A DNA stretch of 64,000 bases. Source: Clostridium acidisoli DSM 12555 (GTDB taxonomy: Bacteria; Bacillota; Clostridia; Clostridiales; Clostridiaceae). Below the pieces are notes generated by a model, which was given only the letters and a program-made list of their open reading frames with translations, did not search any database and was not told where the DNA came from. Positions 46,547-55,884 of this stretch are shown here, one piece after another; positions within the stretch are counted from its first letter, which is position 1; the number at the start of each line of letters is the position of its first letter. Made by a program: the position numbers and the translations under genes. The DNA is taken from assembly GCF_900176305.1 (NCBI RefSeq), contig NZ_FWXH01000016.1, forward strand, positions 1-64,000, read 5' to 3'.

Positions 46547-47344
46547 CTAAATAAATTCTATCTTTGCTAACTCTTTAATGGTTTCTTCATTTATATCATA
46601 TATTGCATCCATAAGCTTCACCTTAAAACTTCCAGGTTTTTTTGCTTCTTCATAAGCTTTTTCTCCTGCAATACCCATAGAAATTACAGCTGTACACGCA
46701 GCTGCAAACTTATCTTTTTCCGCCCCTGCTGTACCAGCACAAAGAGCTCCAAGCATACAACCTGCACCAGTTACTTTAGTTAGAAGTTCAACGCCATTAC
46801 TAATAATAGCCATTCTTTTCCCATCTGATATAAAATCACGTTTTCCTGTAGCTACTACAACGCATTTATACTCATTTGCAAGAAATTTTACAGCTTCTTC
46901 AATTCCTTCCTCACCATCTATTGAATCCACTCCTCTAACCTTTGAATCCTGTCCTGCTAAAGATTTTATTTCGCCACCATTGCCTTTTATTATATCAACT
47001 CGTCCAAGCTCAAGTATCCTTTTTACTACATCCATCTTTTTCTGTATACCTGCACAGCCTACAGGATCTAATACAACAGAAATGTTGCTTTTTTTTGCGG
47101 ATATGGATGCCATTATCATAGAAGTTTCCTGCTCTTTAGTTAGTGTTCCAACATTTAAATATAAAGCGTTTGATATCTTTGCAAACTCATAACTCTCATC
47201 ATATGCTTCACTCATTGCTGGTGATGCTCCAAAAGCTAAGAGTATATTTGCACAATCATTTATAGTAACATAGTTAGTAATAGCTTGTACTAACGGTACC
47301 CTTTCTCTTAGTTTTGTTACCACGCTTGAAATTTCATTTATCAT
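46547..47344 (-). CDS. thiM: Hydroxyethylthiazole kinase
   Basis: Phosphorylates hydroxyethylthiazole to feed ThiE (salvage). 265 residues with the ribokinase-like fold: YVTINDCANILLAFGASPAMS, VLDPVGCAG, IIKGNGGEI and the anion-hole GAGCMLGAL. Start has TAGGAGTG. Part of the thiD-cytX-thiM-thiE operon; the set salvages both thiamine halves. Confidence 0.96.
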   Translation of the reverse strand: MINEISSVVTKLRERVPLVQAITNYVTINDCANILLAFGASPAMSEAYDESYEFAKISNALYLNVGTLTKEQETSMIMASISAKKSNISVVLDPVGCAGIQKKMDVVKRILELGRVDIIKGNGGEIKSLAGQDSKVRGVDSIDGEEGIEEAVKFLANEYKCVVVATGKRDFISDGKRMAIISNGVELLTKVTGAGCMLGALCAGTAGAEKDKFAAACTAVISMGIAGEKAYEEAKKPGSFKVKLMDAIYDINEETIKELAKIEFI

Positions 47345-47367
47345 TATAAATCACTCCTAAATTTAAA

Positions 47368-48522
47368 TTATTCTACTACCGACAAACTTTTTTTCATGAA
47401 AAATGTAAATATATAATAAATGGCGGCTACTGTTAAAAATGTAAATATCGTAGGTACACCAAGGTTATTATTATTAAAATAGTTATAAATCAAAACTCCT
47501 AATATGGCTGTTATTATTGCTATAAAATTTATATTTATTGTACACTTCCTTTTAAATATATAGTCCACAGAAACCACTGTATACACCGGTACAAAAACAC
47601 TTCCTATTAGCAATAAGAAATTTTGATAATTCTCCATTGGAAAAACAAAAGCTAATAATATTGACACAGCACAATAAATCAGAGTTACCAAATTCTTGTT
47701 TTTATACTCGTAAATTTGTTTAGATGAAATCACTGCAGAATATACATCTATAAATGTTGTAGTTACTGTAGCTAAAAGGACTATTAGGGATGCTATTATA
47801 CCTTTTTCAGATAAAAATGCTATAATGTCTTTTCCTGTAAAAAAGCTTATATAAAGTCCTAAAGCATACATTAATATACTCCCTATAAAATATCCAAAAA
47901 AACTGGATATAAATACACCTTTACCACTTTTCCCATCTTTCGTATAGTCCCCTATAACCGGAAGCCACGATACTGGCATAGCTATTGTTATTTCAATTGC
48001 AGTAGTTAAACTAATACTTTGACCTCCTTTTACAACCATGCCGCCTGAGTGAATTTCTAAGAATAACAATATGCATAATACTATAAGTATTATAACTGAT
48101 ATGTCATTAACTTTTTTTGTATAATTATTGAACAATATTGACCATAAAAATATTATTCCTCCAACAACAACTATTGCCATACTTGTTGGAATTTTAACCT
48201 GACTACTTATCGTTCTCGCACCTTGAATAATCATTATGGCTGACCAACCGATAAGCTGAAGTACATTCAATATGGATACTAGTTTACTTCCTACGCCTCC
48301 AAATGAATCAGTGACTTTATCCATGGCATTTTTATTACCTTTAAATGATATATATCCACCAAATGCTAAAAATAATGTACCTATAATATGACCTATTAAT
48401 ATTGCTATTAATCCTTTTTTTATCCCTAACGGTGCTATCATTCCGCCAGTATATATTTCAGTTATTGAAATTGCTGCTCCGGCCCATAGGAAAAACATAG
48501 ATGAATTTTTTATTTTATTCAT
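47368..48522 (-). CDS. cytX: Putative hydroxymethylpyrimidine transporter
   Basis: 384 residues with about 11-12 membrane helices of the NCS1 cytosine permease class (WAGAAISITEIYTGGMIAPLG near the N terminus). In thi operons this type, CytX, is proposed to import HMP. Its start overlaps the thiD stop by eight bases. Substrate is inferred from the operon. Confidence 0.9.
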   Translation of the reverse strand: MNKIKNSSMFFLWAGAAISITEIYTGGMIAPLGIKKGLIAILIGHIIGTLFLAFGGYISFKGNKNAMDKVTDSFGGVGSKLVSILNVLQLIGWSAIMIIQGARTISSQVKIPTSMAIVVVGGIIFLWSILFNNYTKKVNDISVIILIVLCILLFLEIHSGGMVVKGGQSISLTTAIEITIAMPVSWLPVIGDYTKDGKSGKGVFISSFFGYFIGSILMYALGLYISFFTGKDIIAFLSEKGIIASLIVLLATVTTTFIDVYSAVISSKQIYEYKNKNLVTLIYCAVSILLAFVFPMENYQNFLLLIGSVFVPVYTVVSVDYIFKRKCTININFIAIITAILGVLIYNYFNNNNLGVPTIFTFLTVAAIYYIFTFFMKKSLSVVE

Positions 48523-49318
48523 AATCTACTCCACCTTTTTTATATAGCTCAATAAAATGTCCTACTGGTCCAACCCCTTCCCCTATTGAAAAAGAGTTTC
48601 TTATTGCCTCATTTATATATTTCTTCGATAAAAACAAGGCTTTTTCCATATCTAATCCCTTTGAAAGATAAGATGCTATAGCAGATGATAGAGTGCAACC
48701 AGTACCATGTGTATTTTTTGTATCTATCCTCTCACCTTCTAATGTTATAAATTTTTCCCCAGTATATAAAATGTCATTAGCATCGTTGCATCTATGACCA
48801 CCTTTAATAAGTACATCTTTTACACCTAATTTTAAAATAATTTGTGCTGCTCTTTTCATGTCCTCTTCATCTTTTATCTCAATGCCAGTTAAAACTTCTG
48901 CCTCTGGTATATTTGGTGTTACAACATCTGCTATTGAAATTAGGTTTTTTAGTTCTTTAACTGCCTCTTCTTTTAAAAGAAAATATCCACTTTTAGAAAC
49001 CATGACAGGATCTACAACTATGTTCTTAGGTTTATATTTTATTAAACTTTCTTTAATGACGTTTATAATTTCTGCATTTGATACCATGCCAATTTTTACA
49101 GCATCCACTTTAATATCTTCAAAAATGCATTGAATTTGCTTAGAAACCATATCTTTATCAACTTCTAATACATCTACAACTCCCATAGTGTTTTGTGCGG
49201 TTACTGCTGTTATAACGCTCATACCATATACTCCTATGGCACTCATTGTCTTTAAATCTGCCTGTATTCCAGCACCTCCACAACTATCAGAACCTGCTAT
49301 TGTTAAAACTTTTTTCAT
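48515..49318 (-). CDS. thiD: Hydroxymethylpyrimidine/phosphomethylpyrimidine kinase
   Basis: Phosphorylates HMP twice to HMP-PP. 267 residues from the ATG with GGAGGTG upstream; the open frame continues eleven codons further without a site. [32 protein letters not shown] and [14 protein letters not shown] are typical. First gene after the TPP riboswitch. Confidence 0.96.
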   Translation of the reverse strand: MKKVLTIAGSDSCGGAGIQADLKTMSAIGVYGMSVITAVTAQNTMGVVDVLEVDKDMVSKQIQCIFEDIKVDAVKIGMVSNAEIINVIKESLIKYKPKNIVVDPVMVSKSGYFLLKEEAVKELKNLISIADVVTPNIPEAEVLTGIEIKDEEDMKRAAQIILKLGVKDVLIKGGHRCNDANDILYTGEKFITLEGERIDTKNTHGTGCTLSSAIASYLSKGLDMEKALFLSKKYINEAIRNSFSIGEGVGPVGHFIELYKKGGVDYE

Positions 49319-49376
49319 TTTAAAAACACCTCCAAATAAAAAACTGCTCATAAGAGCAGCATAATAAGATAAAAAA

Positions 49377-49497
49377 AATGTACTACTTTGAAGCAGTACA
49401 TTACATCATCAGTAACATGCTTCCTACGCCGGTATTATCCGAAATCAGGTTCTAAGGGTTAGATTTGTATCCTCTCAGCCAAAATGGCACCCCCGCA
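49377..49497 (-). promoter_or_regulatory. TPP riboswitch with terminator
   Basis: On the minus strand: GGGGGTGCC, then GGCTGAGAGGAT, AACCCTTAGAACCTGAT and CGGATAATACCGGCGTAGG are the conserved THI-box blocks, in order. A terminator (AATGTACT-type stem at 49377-49402, eight T's after it) lies downstream, before thiD. Binding of TPP should cause early termination of the operon. Confidence 0.97.
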
Positions 49498-49562
49498 TAA
49501 AAATATAATATTCAATTGTTATACTCTAATTTTACATAAATCACTTGTTTATTGCAACAAAT

Positions 49563-50165
49563 TTATTCCCCTTTTTCAAAAAGATATTCATCTATAATCT
49601 TCTCTGCTATATTCTTAATAGCACTTGCCTCTGCTATTAAATTCATAACTATTAAAAATACCATTATCTTTTCTTTGTCTTCGCCCTTAATATTTGCTTC
49701 TTCTGCAATTCCCTTGAATTTTTTATCATTAAAATATTCCTTAGTCAAATATTTATCATAATTTTCTTTTTGTATATCTGAAAAAGTTTTATACGCTAGT
49801 TCCCATGATATGATATCATCATCTCTATCGTTAATCTCATTAAACGCTAATCCAAACACTTTTTTTATTTCATCAGTTGTCAGAATAGGTCTCATATGAC
49901 TTAAAAGCAGCAATTGTATTAAGTGATCTTTAGTGTATCCACGTTTCTTCCCATCTTCAGGTTTTGAAATAACTTCATTTTTTATATAATTTTGAATTAT
50001 GTTATTTGTGTATTTTTCACCTTTAAATTTATCGTTTAAGTAATCTGTAACCTGAGATAAAAACAAATCATATCTAGGTAAATCTTCGTATGGAATAACA
50101 CTATTTTTAGATACATCTTTCGCAATTTTTTTTATATCATCTATAGTTATATTAATATTTTTCAA
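49563..50165 (-). CDS. DUF1836 domain protein
   Basis: 200 residues. The middle part (PRYDLFLSQVTDYLNDKFKG, GYTKDHLIQLLLLSHMRPILTTDEIKKVF) is the DUF1836 pattern, likely a MerR-like helix-turn-helix. Probably a small DNA-binding regulator of unknown targets. It starts at TTG behind GGAGG. The 331-bp gap to the next gene on the other side holds AT-rich promoter-like sequence and nothing further that I can support. Confidence 0.82.
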   Translation of the reverse strand: MKNINITIDDIKKIAKDVSKNSVIPYEDLPRYDLFLSQVTDYLNDKFKGEKYTNNIIQNYIKNEVISKPEDGKKRGYTKDHLIQLLLLSHMRPILTTDEIKKVFGLAFNEINDRDDDIISWELAYKTFSDIQKENYDKYLTKEYFNDKKFKGIAEEANIKGEDKEKIMVFLIVMNLIAEASAIKNIAEKIIDEYLFEKGE

Positions 50166-50496
50166 AACAAATACCTCCTAGTACTATAAAGCAATCTATA
50201 GTATTCATTTATACTATTAGTATATCACTATTATATGTTATTTAAAAACTTATTACAAGTTATTATTAATACATTTTTCTAATATATTACAGTGATAAAC
50301 AAAGATATTTGATGATATCAAGAGATTTATTAATATATCTTAATAATAATGGATTAAAATAACCTTAAATACAGTATTATAATATTTGTTATATAGTAAA
50401 ATATAACTTATAATAATCTCATCTTACTTATCACTGCAAAATGTTATATAATATAAATATATATATTTTTTTCTAAATATAAGGAGGTGCATCCCC

Positions 50497-50937
50497 ATTA
50501 AGCAGAAAAAACATATATTATTGTGTTTACTTTTTACTTTAGCATTTTTATTCAATAGTCTAATGTTACCTAGTTTTTTGAATTTTTCTTCAAATAACAA
50601 GGTCACAGTAGTATATGCCTCAACAAGAGGTGGTTTTCACAGTGGAAGTTTTAGCAGTAAATCACATTCTGGAAGTTTTGGCAGTGGAAGTTTTAGCAAA
50701 AGTTCATCTTCATCTAGCAGCAAAAGTAGTGGAGGATGGTTTGGACACAATAATACTTCAAATAAGGGTACCACAAATTCAAGTTCCACAAAACGTTCAT
50801 TTATACCAATACCTATACCATTTTTTCATAGTGGTTATTACGGAGGGTATGGTGGCGGTATATCCATATTCAAAATAATATTTTTCATAATAATTATTTT
50901 CATCATTTATAAAATGATAACAAAATCAAGAAGGTAA
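50497..50937 (+). CDS. Ser/Gly-rich membrane protein with apparent ATT start
   Basis: About 146 residues. The only well-placed ribosome site is AAGGAGGTG, and eight bases after it the in-frame codon is ATT, giving (M)KQKKHILLCLLFTLAFLF, a good signal peptide. No ATG or GTG is in frame nearby; a TTG at 50521 has no site and would shorten the signal. The middle is Ser/Gly/His-rich (GSFSSKSHSGSFGSGS), the end is a transmembrane helix followed by KSRR. It is directly upstream of pspA, which suggests an envelope-stress link. Family not recognised. Confidence 0.65.
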   Translation: MKQKKHILLCLLFTLAFLFNSLMLPSFLNFSSNNKVTVVYASTRGGFHSGSFSSKSHSGSFGSGSFSKSSSSSSSKSSGGWFGHNNTSNKGTTNSSSTKRSFIPIPIPFFHSGYYGGYGGGISIFKIIFFIIIIFIIYKMITKSRR

Positions 50938-50968
50938 AAATTTTTTAAATTTTAAGGAGGATTTTAAA

Positions 50969-51691
50969 ATGGGTGTAGTAGACAGATTATCTAATATTTT
51001 TAAGGCAAAGGTGAACAATGCAATTGACGACATGGAGAATCCAATCGAACTTTTAGATCAGAAGGTAAGGGACATGGAAAAAAGTTTAAATGATGCAAAA
51101 GTATCATCAGCTCAAATACTAGGAAATGTTCATGAAACTGAGAAAAAACTTCAAAAGGCTAAAGCTGAATCAAGTGATTTTGATGAAAAAGTTAAACTTG
51201 CTGTAAAAGCTGGTAATGATGACTTAGCTAAAAGAGCTCTTGCTAAAAAACTCGAGGCTGATAAATCAGTTGAAAGTTTGACAAAAAGTTACGCAGAAGC
51301 TTCCCAAAAAGCTCAAGCTATAAAAGCTAAATTAAAAGAACTAGAAGAAGAAATTGATAAGACTAGAAATTACAGAGATGAAGCTGCTGCAAGATATAAC
51401 AATGCTGAAGCAAGCAAACAAGTTAATGAAATTCTTTCAAATGTTGATGCTGGTTCAAATAAGATTAATTTAGATGACATAGAAAGAAAAATTGAGAGAA
51501 AAGAATCTTTAGCTGAAGGTCTTGGTGATTTACAAGAAGATAATTCTTTGGATAAAGAATTTGAAAAACTAGGTGAGTTAAGCCTTGATGATGAACTTGC
51601 AAAATATAAAACTGGTTCTACTACTAAAGCTGAAGCTCCTTCAGGCAATTCAGCAATAGATGCAGAACTTGAAAAATACAAAAATCAATAA
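50969..51691 (+). CDS. pspA: Phage shock protein A / IM30 family
   Basis: 240 residues, almost all coiled coil, beginning MGVVDRLSNIFKAKVNNAIDDMENPIELLDQ, the typical PspA opening with an amphipathic helix. PspA/Vipp1 proteins are ESCRT-III-like and stabilise stressed membranes. It follows the Ser/Gly-rich membrane protein by 31 bases and precedes a Cys-rich protein by 12, so the three are probably one operon. AAGGAGG precedes the ATG. Confidence 0.94.
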   Translation: MGVVDRLSNIFKAKVNNAIDDMENPIELLDQKVRDMEKSLNDAKVSSAQILGNVHETEKKLQKAKAESSDFDEKVKLAVKAGNDDLAKRALAKKLEADKSVESLTKSYAEASQKAQAIKAKLKELEEEIDKTRNYRDEAAARYNNAEASKQVNEILSNVDAGSNKINLDDIERKIERKESLAEGLGDLQEDNSLDKEFEKLGELSLDDELAKYKTGSTTKAEAPSGNSAIDAELEKYKNQ

Positions 51692-51703
51692 TAAGGTGAT
51701 ATT

Positions 51704-52378
51704 ATGAGTAAGACAGATGAATTTATTACAAGTGAAAAAAGTTATTACGGTAAAATTTATTCTGAAATAACTTTTGCTATAGACGAGATTCAAGATTTTT
51801 TAGATAATGATACCCTTAGAAACAGAAAATATTTTTCAAGACAAGCTGTTTTAAAAAGGTATATTGAGCTTTTAGATTCTGCAAAGGCTGATAACAAGAG
51901 TAAAAGTAAAGGCTTCCTTGGGGGCCTTTTCAATGGAGACAAATACATTGGTCTACTGGATGATTATAAAAAAGATCACAGTGAAGAGTTCAATCAACTT
52001 GAAAAATGTTCAAAATGTGAATGTTTAAAATGTACTGCAACCTGTAGATTTGATAGCTGTAGTGGCTGCAGGAGTGGAAAAAACATTGCCTATTGTGATC
52101 ACAAAAAAACAAATGTGGCCTTTTTCGATAACTCTGAAGGTTCTATAATAAAATTAGTTAATAACAATACTGGTGAAGATGATAGATACTTAATACTTGC
52201 TATAGTTCAGGATTCTGAAAATGATAAGAGATATATACTTATAGAAAATCTTAGAGATAAAGAACGTTTTATATTGTATTATTATCCAAAGCTTCCTGAA
52301 GACGACTATGGTGAAATTACTAATGAAGCTGATTTTAATTATGCAGCTGCTGCCTATGAAAATGTTGAAAGACAATAA
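51704..52378 (+). CDS. Hypothetical protein with cysteine cluster, PspA-linked
   Basis: 224 residues. N-terminal helical half, then CSKCECLKCTATC and CSGCRSG (~103-125), likely a zinc site, and a C-terminal beta domain (YLILAIVQDSENDKRYILIENL) reminiscent of DUF1292. There is no signal peptide. It is co-oriented with pspA 12 bases upstream and ends at a terminator. Function unknown; context suggests a PspA partner or regulator. Confidence 0.7.
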   Translation: MSKTDEFITSEKSYYGKIYSEITFAIDEIQDFLDNDTLRNRKYFSRQAVLKRYIELLDSAKADNKSKSKGFLGGLFNGDKYIGLLDDYKKDHSEEFNQLEKCSKCECLKCTATCRFDSCSGCRSGKNIAYCDHKKTNVAFFDNSEGSIIKLVNNNTGEDDRYLILAIVQDSENDKRYILIENLRDKERFILYYYPKLPEDDYGEITNEADFNYAAAAYENVERQ

Positions 52379-52381
52379 CTA

Positions 52382-52429
52382 AAAAGGACTATTTTAAAAT
52401 GATTAAATTCATTTTAAAATAGTCCTTTT
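52382..52429. terminator. Bidirectional terminator
   Basis: A perfect 21-bp inverted repeat (AAAAGGACTATTTTAAAATG...) with a six-base loop separates the convergent PspA operon and thiI. T-runs flank both sides. Confidence 0.94.
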
Positions 52430-52435
52430 ATTAGC

Positions 52436-53587
52436 CTATAATTCTTCTTTATAAACTTCCATTTTATTCACAGCATCTTCTACAAGACTATCTATAGGGA
52501 GTACACTTTCTTCCTTTATTATTTCTTCAAGTACTGGCTTTGTTTTTGGATGTTTAGGAACAAATATCGTGCAACAATCTTCATAAGGTAAAATCGATGT
52601 TTCATAAGTGCCAATAGCTCTTGAAATATCCATAATATCAATTTTATCCGAAGCAATAAGCGGTCTAAATACAGGCCTATCTGCTACATCGTTACTTACA
52701 ACCAGCCCCTCCATAGTCTGACTTGCAACCTGACCAATACTTTCTCCAGTAGCTACTGATTGTATATCAAATTTATCTGCAATTTTACAAGCCACTCTCA
52801 TCATGAATCTTCTCATAATGATTGTAAGTTCATCTTCTCTACATTTATCCATTATGCTCATCTGTATATCTGTAAATGGTACAACATAAAGAGTTATTTC
52901 ACCAGTGTAACCTTTTAAAATTGTTGCAAGCTCCTTTACCTTATCTTTAGCTCTTTCACTTGTATAAGGATGACTATGATAATATACACAGCTTAGCTTT
53001 ACACCTCGTCTAGCCATCATGTAACCAGCAACAGGTGAATCAATTCCACCAGAAAGCATTAGAAGTGTCTTTCCATTAGTTCCATAAGGCATTCCACCTA
53101 TTCCCTTTATCCTCTTTGAGTATATATATGTCTTATCTCTAATTTCAATATTTATTCTACGCTCTGGTTTTCTTACATCTACCGAAAAGCCTTCAGAATT
53201 ATCAAGAAGATATGCTCCAACCATTTTGCTTACTTCCATTGAGTTAATTGGAAACTTTTTATTTGCTCTGTTTGTTTCAACCTTGAATGTCTTTGCTCCA
53301 CTTTCCTTAAGTTCTCTAAGCGCCTCTGAATATATATTTTCCATATCTGTTTCAATCTCAGTTACGATACATAATTCTGCAATACCAAAAACTTTCTTTA
53401 ATCTTTCTATAAGCTCATCTAAATCTTCAGAGTAGACAAACCATCTTCCCTGATCCATTATAAACTCATAATCTATACCTTTTAAAACATTTTTCATGTT
53501 TTCTTTCAGCTTTTTTTCGAATTTGTTTTTATTTAATCCTTTTAAAAATATCTCTGAAGCATACTTTACTAATACTAATTTTTTCAT
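52436..53587 (-). CDS. thiI: tRNA 4-thiouridine synthetase
   Basis: Adds sulfur to U8 of tRNA and may supply sulfur for thiazole. 383 residues: ferredoxin-like and THUMP domains (~1-165), then a PP-loop ATPase with SGGIDSPVAGYM. There is no C-terminal rhodanese domain, as in most Gram-positives. Its start overlaps the cysteine desulfurase stop by four bases, the usual sulfur-donor pairing. Confidence 0.95.
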   Translation of the reverse strand: MKKLVLVKYASEIFLKGLNKNKFEKKLKENMKNVLKGIDYEFIMDQGRWFVYSEDLDELIERLKKVFGIAELCIVTEIETDMENIYSEALRELKESGAKTFKVETNRANKKFPINSMEVSKMVGAYLLDNSEGFSVDVRKPERRINIEIRDKTYIYSKRIKGIGGMPYGTNGKTLLMLSGGIDSPVAGYMMARRGVKLSCVYYHSHPYTSERAKDKVKELATILKGYTGEITLYVVPFTDIQMSIMDKCREDELTIIMRRFMMRVACKIADKFDIQSVATGESIGQVASQTMEGLVVSNDVADRPVFRPLIASDKIDIMDISRAIGTYETSILPYEDCCTIFVPKHPKTKPVLEEIIKEESVLPIDSLVEDAVNKMEVYKEEL

Positions 53588-54723
53588 TTTTTAAATCTCC
53601 TTAAAATCTTTAAACTTTTATCAAGTTGTTCTATTGTGTAATCAACCTCTTCAAAAGAATTACTTTCGTTAAAGCTAAACCTTATTGCACCTTCTATATC
53701 CTTTGGGTCTAAACCTATTGATTTAAGTACATAACTCATTTTGTTTTTCTTTGCAGAGCATGCAGACCCATTAGAAACATAAATATTGTTCTCCTCTAAT
53801 AGATGTAACAGTACCTCCGCCCTTACTCCTCTAAAAGAGACATTTAATATATGTGGAATATAGTCTTCATCAATTGAACTATTTATCCTTATATCTTCAA
53901 TTTCACTGAGTCTATTTACAAAATACTCTTTAATTTTTTTAACTTTTATATAGTTCTCTTTCATATTACTATACATTATATCCGCAGCCTTAGCCATACC
54001 ACAAATTCCCGCTAGATTTTCTGTACCAGATCTAAAGTTTGATTCTTGTCCACCACCGTTAATAAGAGGTTTTGGTGAAAGACCTTTTCTTACATATGCA
54101 AACCCAATTCCTCTAGGTCCATGAATTTTATGTCCACTAGCAGATAGCAAATCAATGTTAAATTTATTTACGTCTATATTTAGCTTTCCATAACTTTGCA
54201 CTGCATCCACATGAAATTTAGCTCTACTACTTTTTTCTTTAATTAATTTGCCTATTTTACATAAATCCTGGACTGCACCAAACTCATTGTTAGCATGCAT
54301 AATACTTACTATCTGAGTATCCTTTGTAATGGACTTTTCAAGTTCATCTAAATCTATATGTCCTCTTTCATCTACATCTAGATATGTAATACTTACACCT
54401 TGTTGTTCAAGTTCTGTGCATGTATTAATTACACTTGGATGCTCCATTTTTGTTGTAATGAGATGGCTTCCTTTTTTCACAAAACCTTTTAATAAAAAAT
54501 TATTACTTTCACTTCCCCCTGAAGTGAATATTATCTCGTCTTTGGATGCATTTATTGTCTTAGCAATTATACCTCTTGCTTCATTACACTTTTTTTCTGC
54601 TTCTAAACCAAGCCTATATGCAGATGAAGGATTTCCATAATAATTTTGCATCACATTTATCATTTCCTTCATTACCTCATCATATGGTTTTGTAGTTGCA
54701 CTATTATCCATATAAATTTCCAT
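53584..54723 (-). CDS. Cysteine desulfurase (ThiI-linked)
   Basis: 379-residue PLP enzyme of the NifS/IscS class. The PLP lysine is in SASGHKIHGPRG, and the catalytic Cys is in SNGSACSAKK. It passes sulfur to ThiI for tRNA thiolation. Placement four bases overlapping thiI supports a dedicated partner. The promoter should be in the large gap upstream, beside a DnaA-box cluster. Confidence 0.94.
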   Translation of the reverse strand: MEIYMDNSATTKPYDEVMKEMINVMQNYYGNPSSAYRLGLEAEKKCNEARGIIAKTINASKDEIIFTSGGSESNNFLLKGFVKKGSHLITTKMEHPSVINTCTELEQQGVSITYLDVDERGHIDLDELEKSITKDTQIVSIMHANNEFGAVQDLCKIGKLIKEKSSRAKFHVDAVQSYGKLNIDVNKFNIDLLSASGHKIHGPRGIGFAYVRKGLSPKPLINGGGQESNFRSGTENLAGICGMAKAADIMYSNMKENYIKVKKIKEYFVNRLSEIEDIRINSSIDEDYIPHILNVSFRGVRAEVLLHLLEENNIYVSNGSACSAKKNKMSYVLKSIGLDPKDIEGAIRFSFNESNSFEEVDYTIEQLDKSLKILRRFKK

Positions 54724-54884
54724 TCAATCACCTTCTAATAATTACTTGTTGTTTTTTAACTTTATGTGTAATAAAATTTTTCATTCTAAATTTAGCACTA
54801 AATATTATAATATAAGTATTTCATTATTTATTCAATATATTTTTCAATTTATACAACATCTAAGATTATGACAAATGAATTTTT

Positions 54885-55049
54885 TGTGGATATATCATTC
54901 ATTTACAGAAAGTTATCCACATCATTAACATTTATCCACAGTTTTAAGGTTTTTATCAACAGTTTTTGTGGATAAGTGTATAAGGCCTCTATCATATTGA
55001 TTTATATGAATTTCAAGTTGTACAAAAAAAATTATCAACATTATCCACA
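54885..55049. promoter_or_regulatory. Dense DnaA-box cluster upstream of abrB
   Basis: Exact TTATCCACA occurs at 54913-54921, 54932-54940, 55041-55049 and, on the minus strand, 54967-54975. One-mismatch copies are at 54885-54893, 54953-54961 and 55032-55040. Seven boxes in 165 bp inside an 815-bp AT-rich gap with no gene resembles an origin-type or DnaA-titration region. There is no dnaA or dnaN nearby, so I do not call it oriC. Confidence 0.85.
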
Positions 55050-55234
55050 ATTTTTATGTTAATAACCTGTTTAAATAATGTCGATATCTTCAAATTTTTT
55101 GACAGTTTTATTTCATTTTATATAAAATACTCGGATTTTATATATATCATTATAAAATTATCTATATTTTTTCGTGACAAATATGCCTATGTTTAGGAAT
55201 AGGTTACTATTCAATATGTTATCATAAATATATT

Positions 55235-55511
55235 TTCGACATTTTAAATTTAATTATACATAATATTACTTTTATTATATTTTTCTTTATATTTTTAATA
55301 AATTATTAATTTTTGCTCTGTTCATATGTACAAAACCACTATTATCAATGCTTTTATACATATTTTTTAGTTTATTGGCTCATTGACATTTCTATTATAT
55401 GGTAGTATATTGACTATAGATGGAAGTTTATAAGATATTTGTAATGATTTATAAAATTCCTATTGACTTTAAATGTAATATTTGTTATTATTTATTTATA
55501 GTTTTGTCGAA
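55235..55511 (+). promoter_or_regulatory. Two abrB promoters with two Spo0A boxes
   Basis: P1: TTGACA (55383-55388), 17 bp, TATATT (55406-55411). P2: TTGACT (55463-55468), 17 bp, TATTAT (55486-55491). A perfect 0A box TGTCGAA lies at 55505-55511, near the P2 start site, and a reverse one (TTCGACA) at 55235-55241. Spo0A~P represses abrB in Bacillus by binding downstream of its start sites; the layout suggests the same here. Confidence 0.82.
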
Positions 55512-55538
55512 CAATGTAATTAAAGGAGGAATTTAAAA

Positions 55539-55784
55539 ATGAAATCAACAGGTGTAGTTAGACGAGTAGATGAACTTGGAAGAATAGTTATTCCAATAGA
55601 ATTAAGAAGGACTTTAAATATTGCTGAAAAAGATGCTCTTGAAATTTATGTAGAGGGTGAACAGATTATATTAAAAAAATACGAACCAGCATGCATATTC
55701 TGTGGAGATGCACGAGATGTTGTTAATTACAAAGGAAAAAATATATGTAAAAACTGTTTAGCTGAATTAAAAGCAGGAAAATAA
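55539..55784 (+). CDS. abrB: AbrB-family transition-state regulator
   Basis: 81 residues: swapped-hairpin AbrB DNA-binding domain (KSTGVVRRVDELGRIVIPIE, 2-50) and a C-terminal pair of CxxC motifs (CIFC, CKNC) typical of the clostridial AbrB form. It regulates the shift to stationary phase, solvent formation or sporulation in related species. Two promoters and Spo0A boxes lie upstream. A strong terminator follows. Confidence 0.96.
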   Translation: MKSTGVVRRVDELGRIVIPIELRRTLNIAEKDALEIYVEGEQIILKKYEPACIFCGDARDVVNYKGKNICKNCLAELKAGK

Positions 55785-55793
55785 TAAAACATT

Positions 55794-55837
55794 AATAGGC
55801 TGTATGAAAATAATTTGTTATTTTCATACAGCCTATT
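55794..55837 (+). terminator. abrB terminator
   Basis: A perfect 20-bp stem (AATAGGCTGTATGAAAATAA) with loop TTTG starts nine bases after the abrB stop. Confidence 0.92.
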
Positions 55838-55884
55838 CTTTATAAACCAATAAGATTGCAGAGGAAGTATAAAACTTTCCTCCC

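Noticed and set aside
54885-55049. Calling this oriC
   Set aside because: DnaA boxes are dense but dnaA, dnaN, rpmH or gidA-type neighbours are absent, and no skew can be computed from this window.
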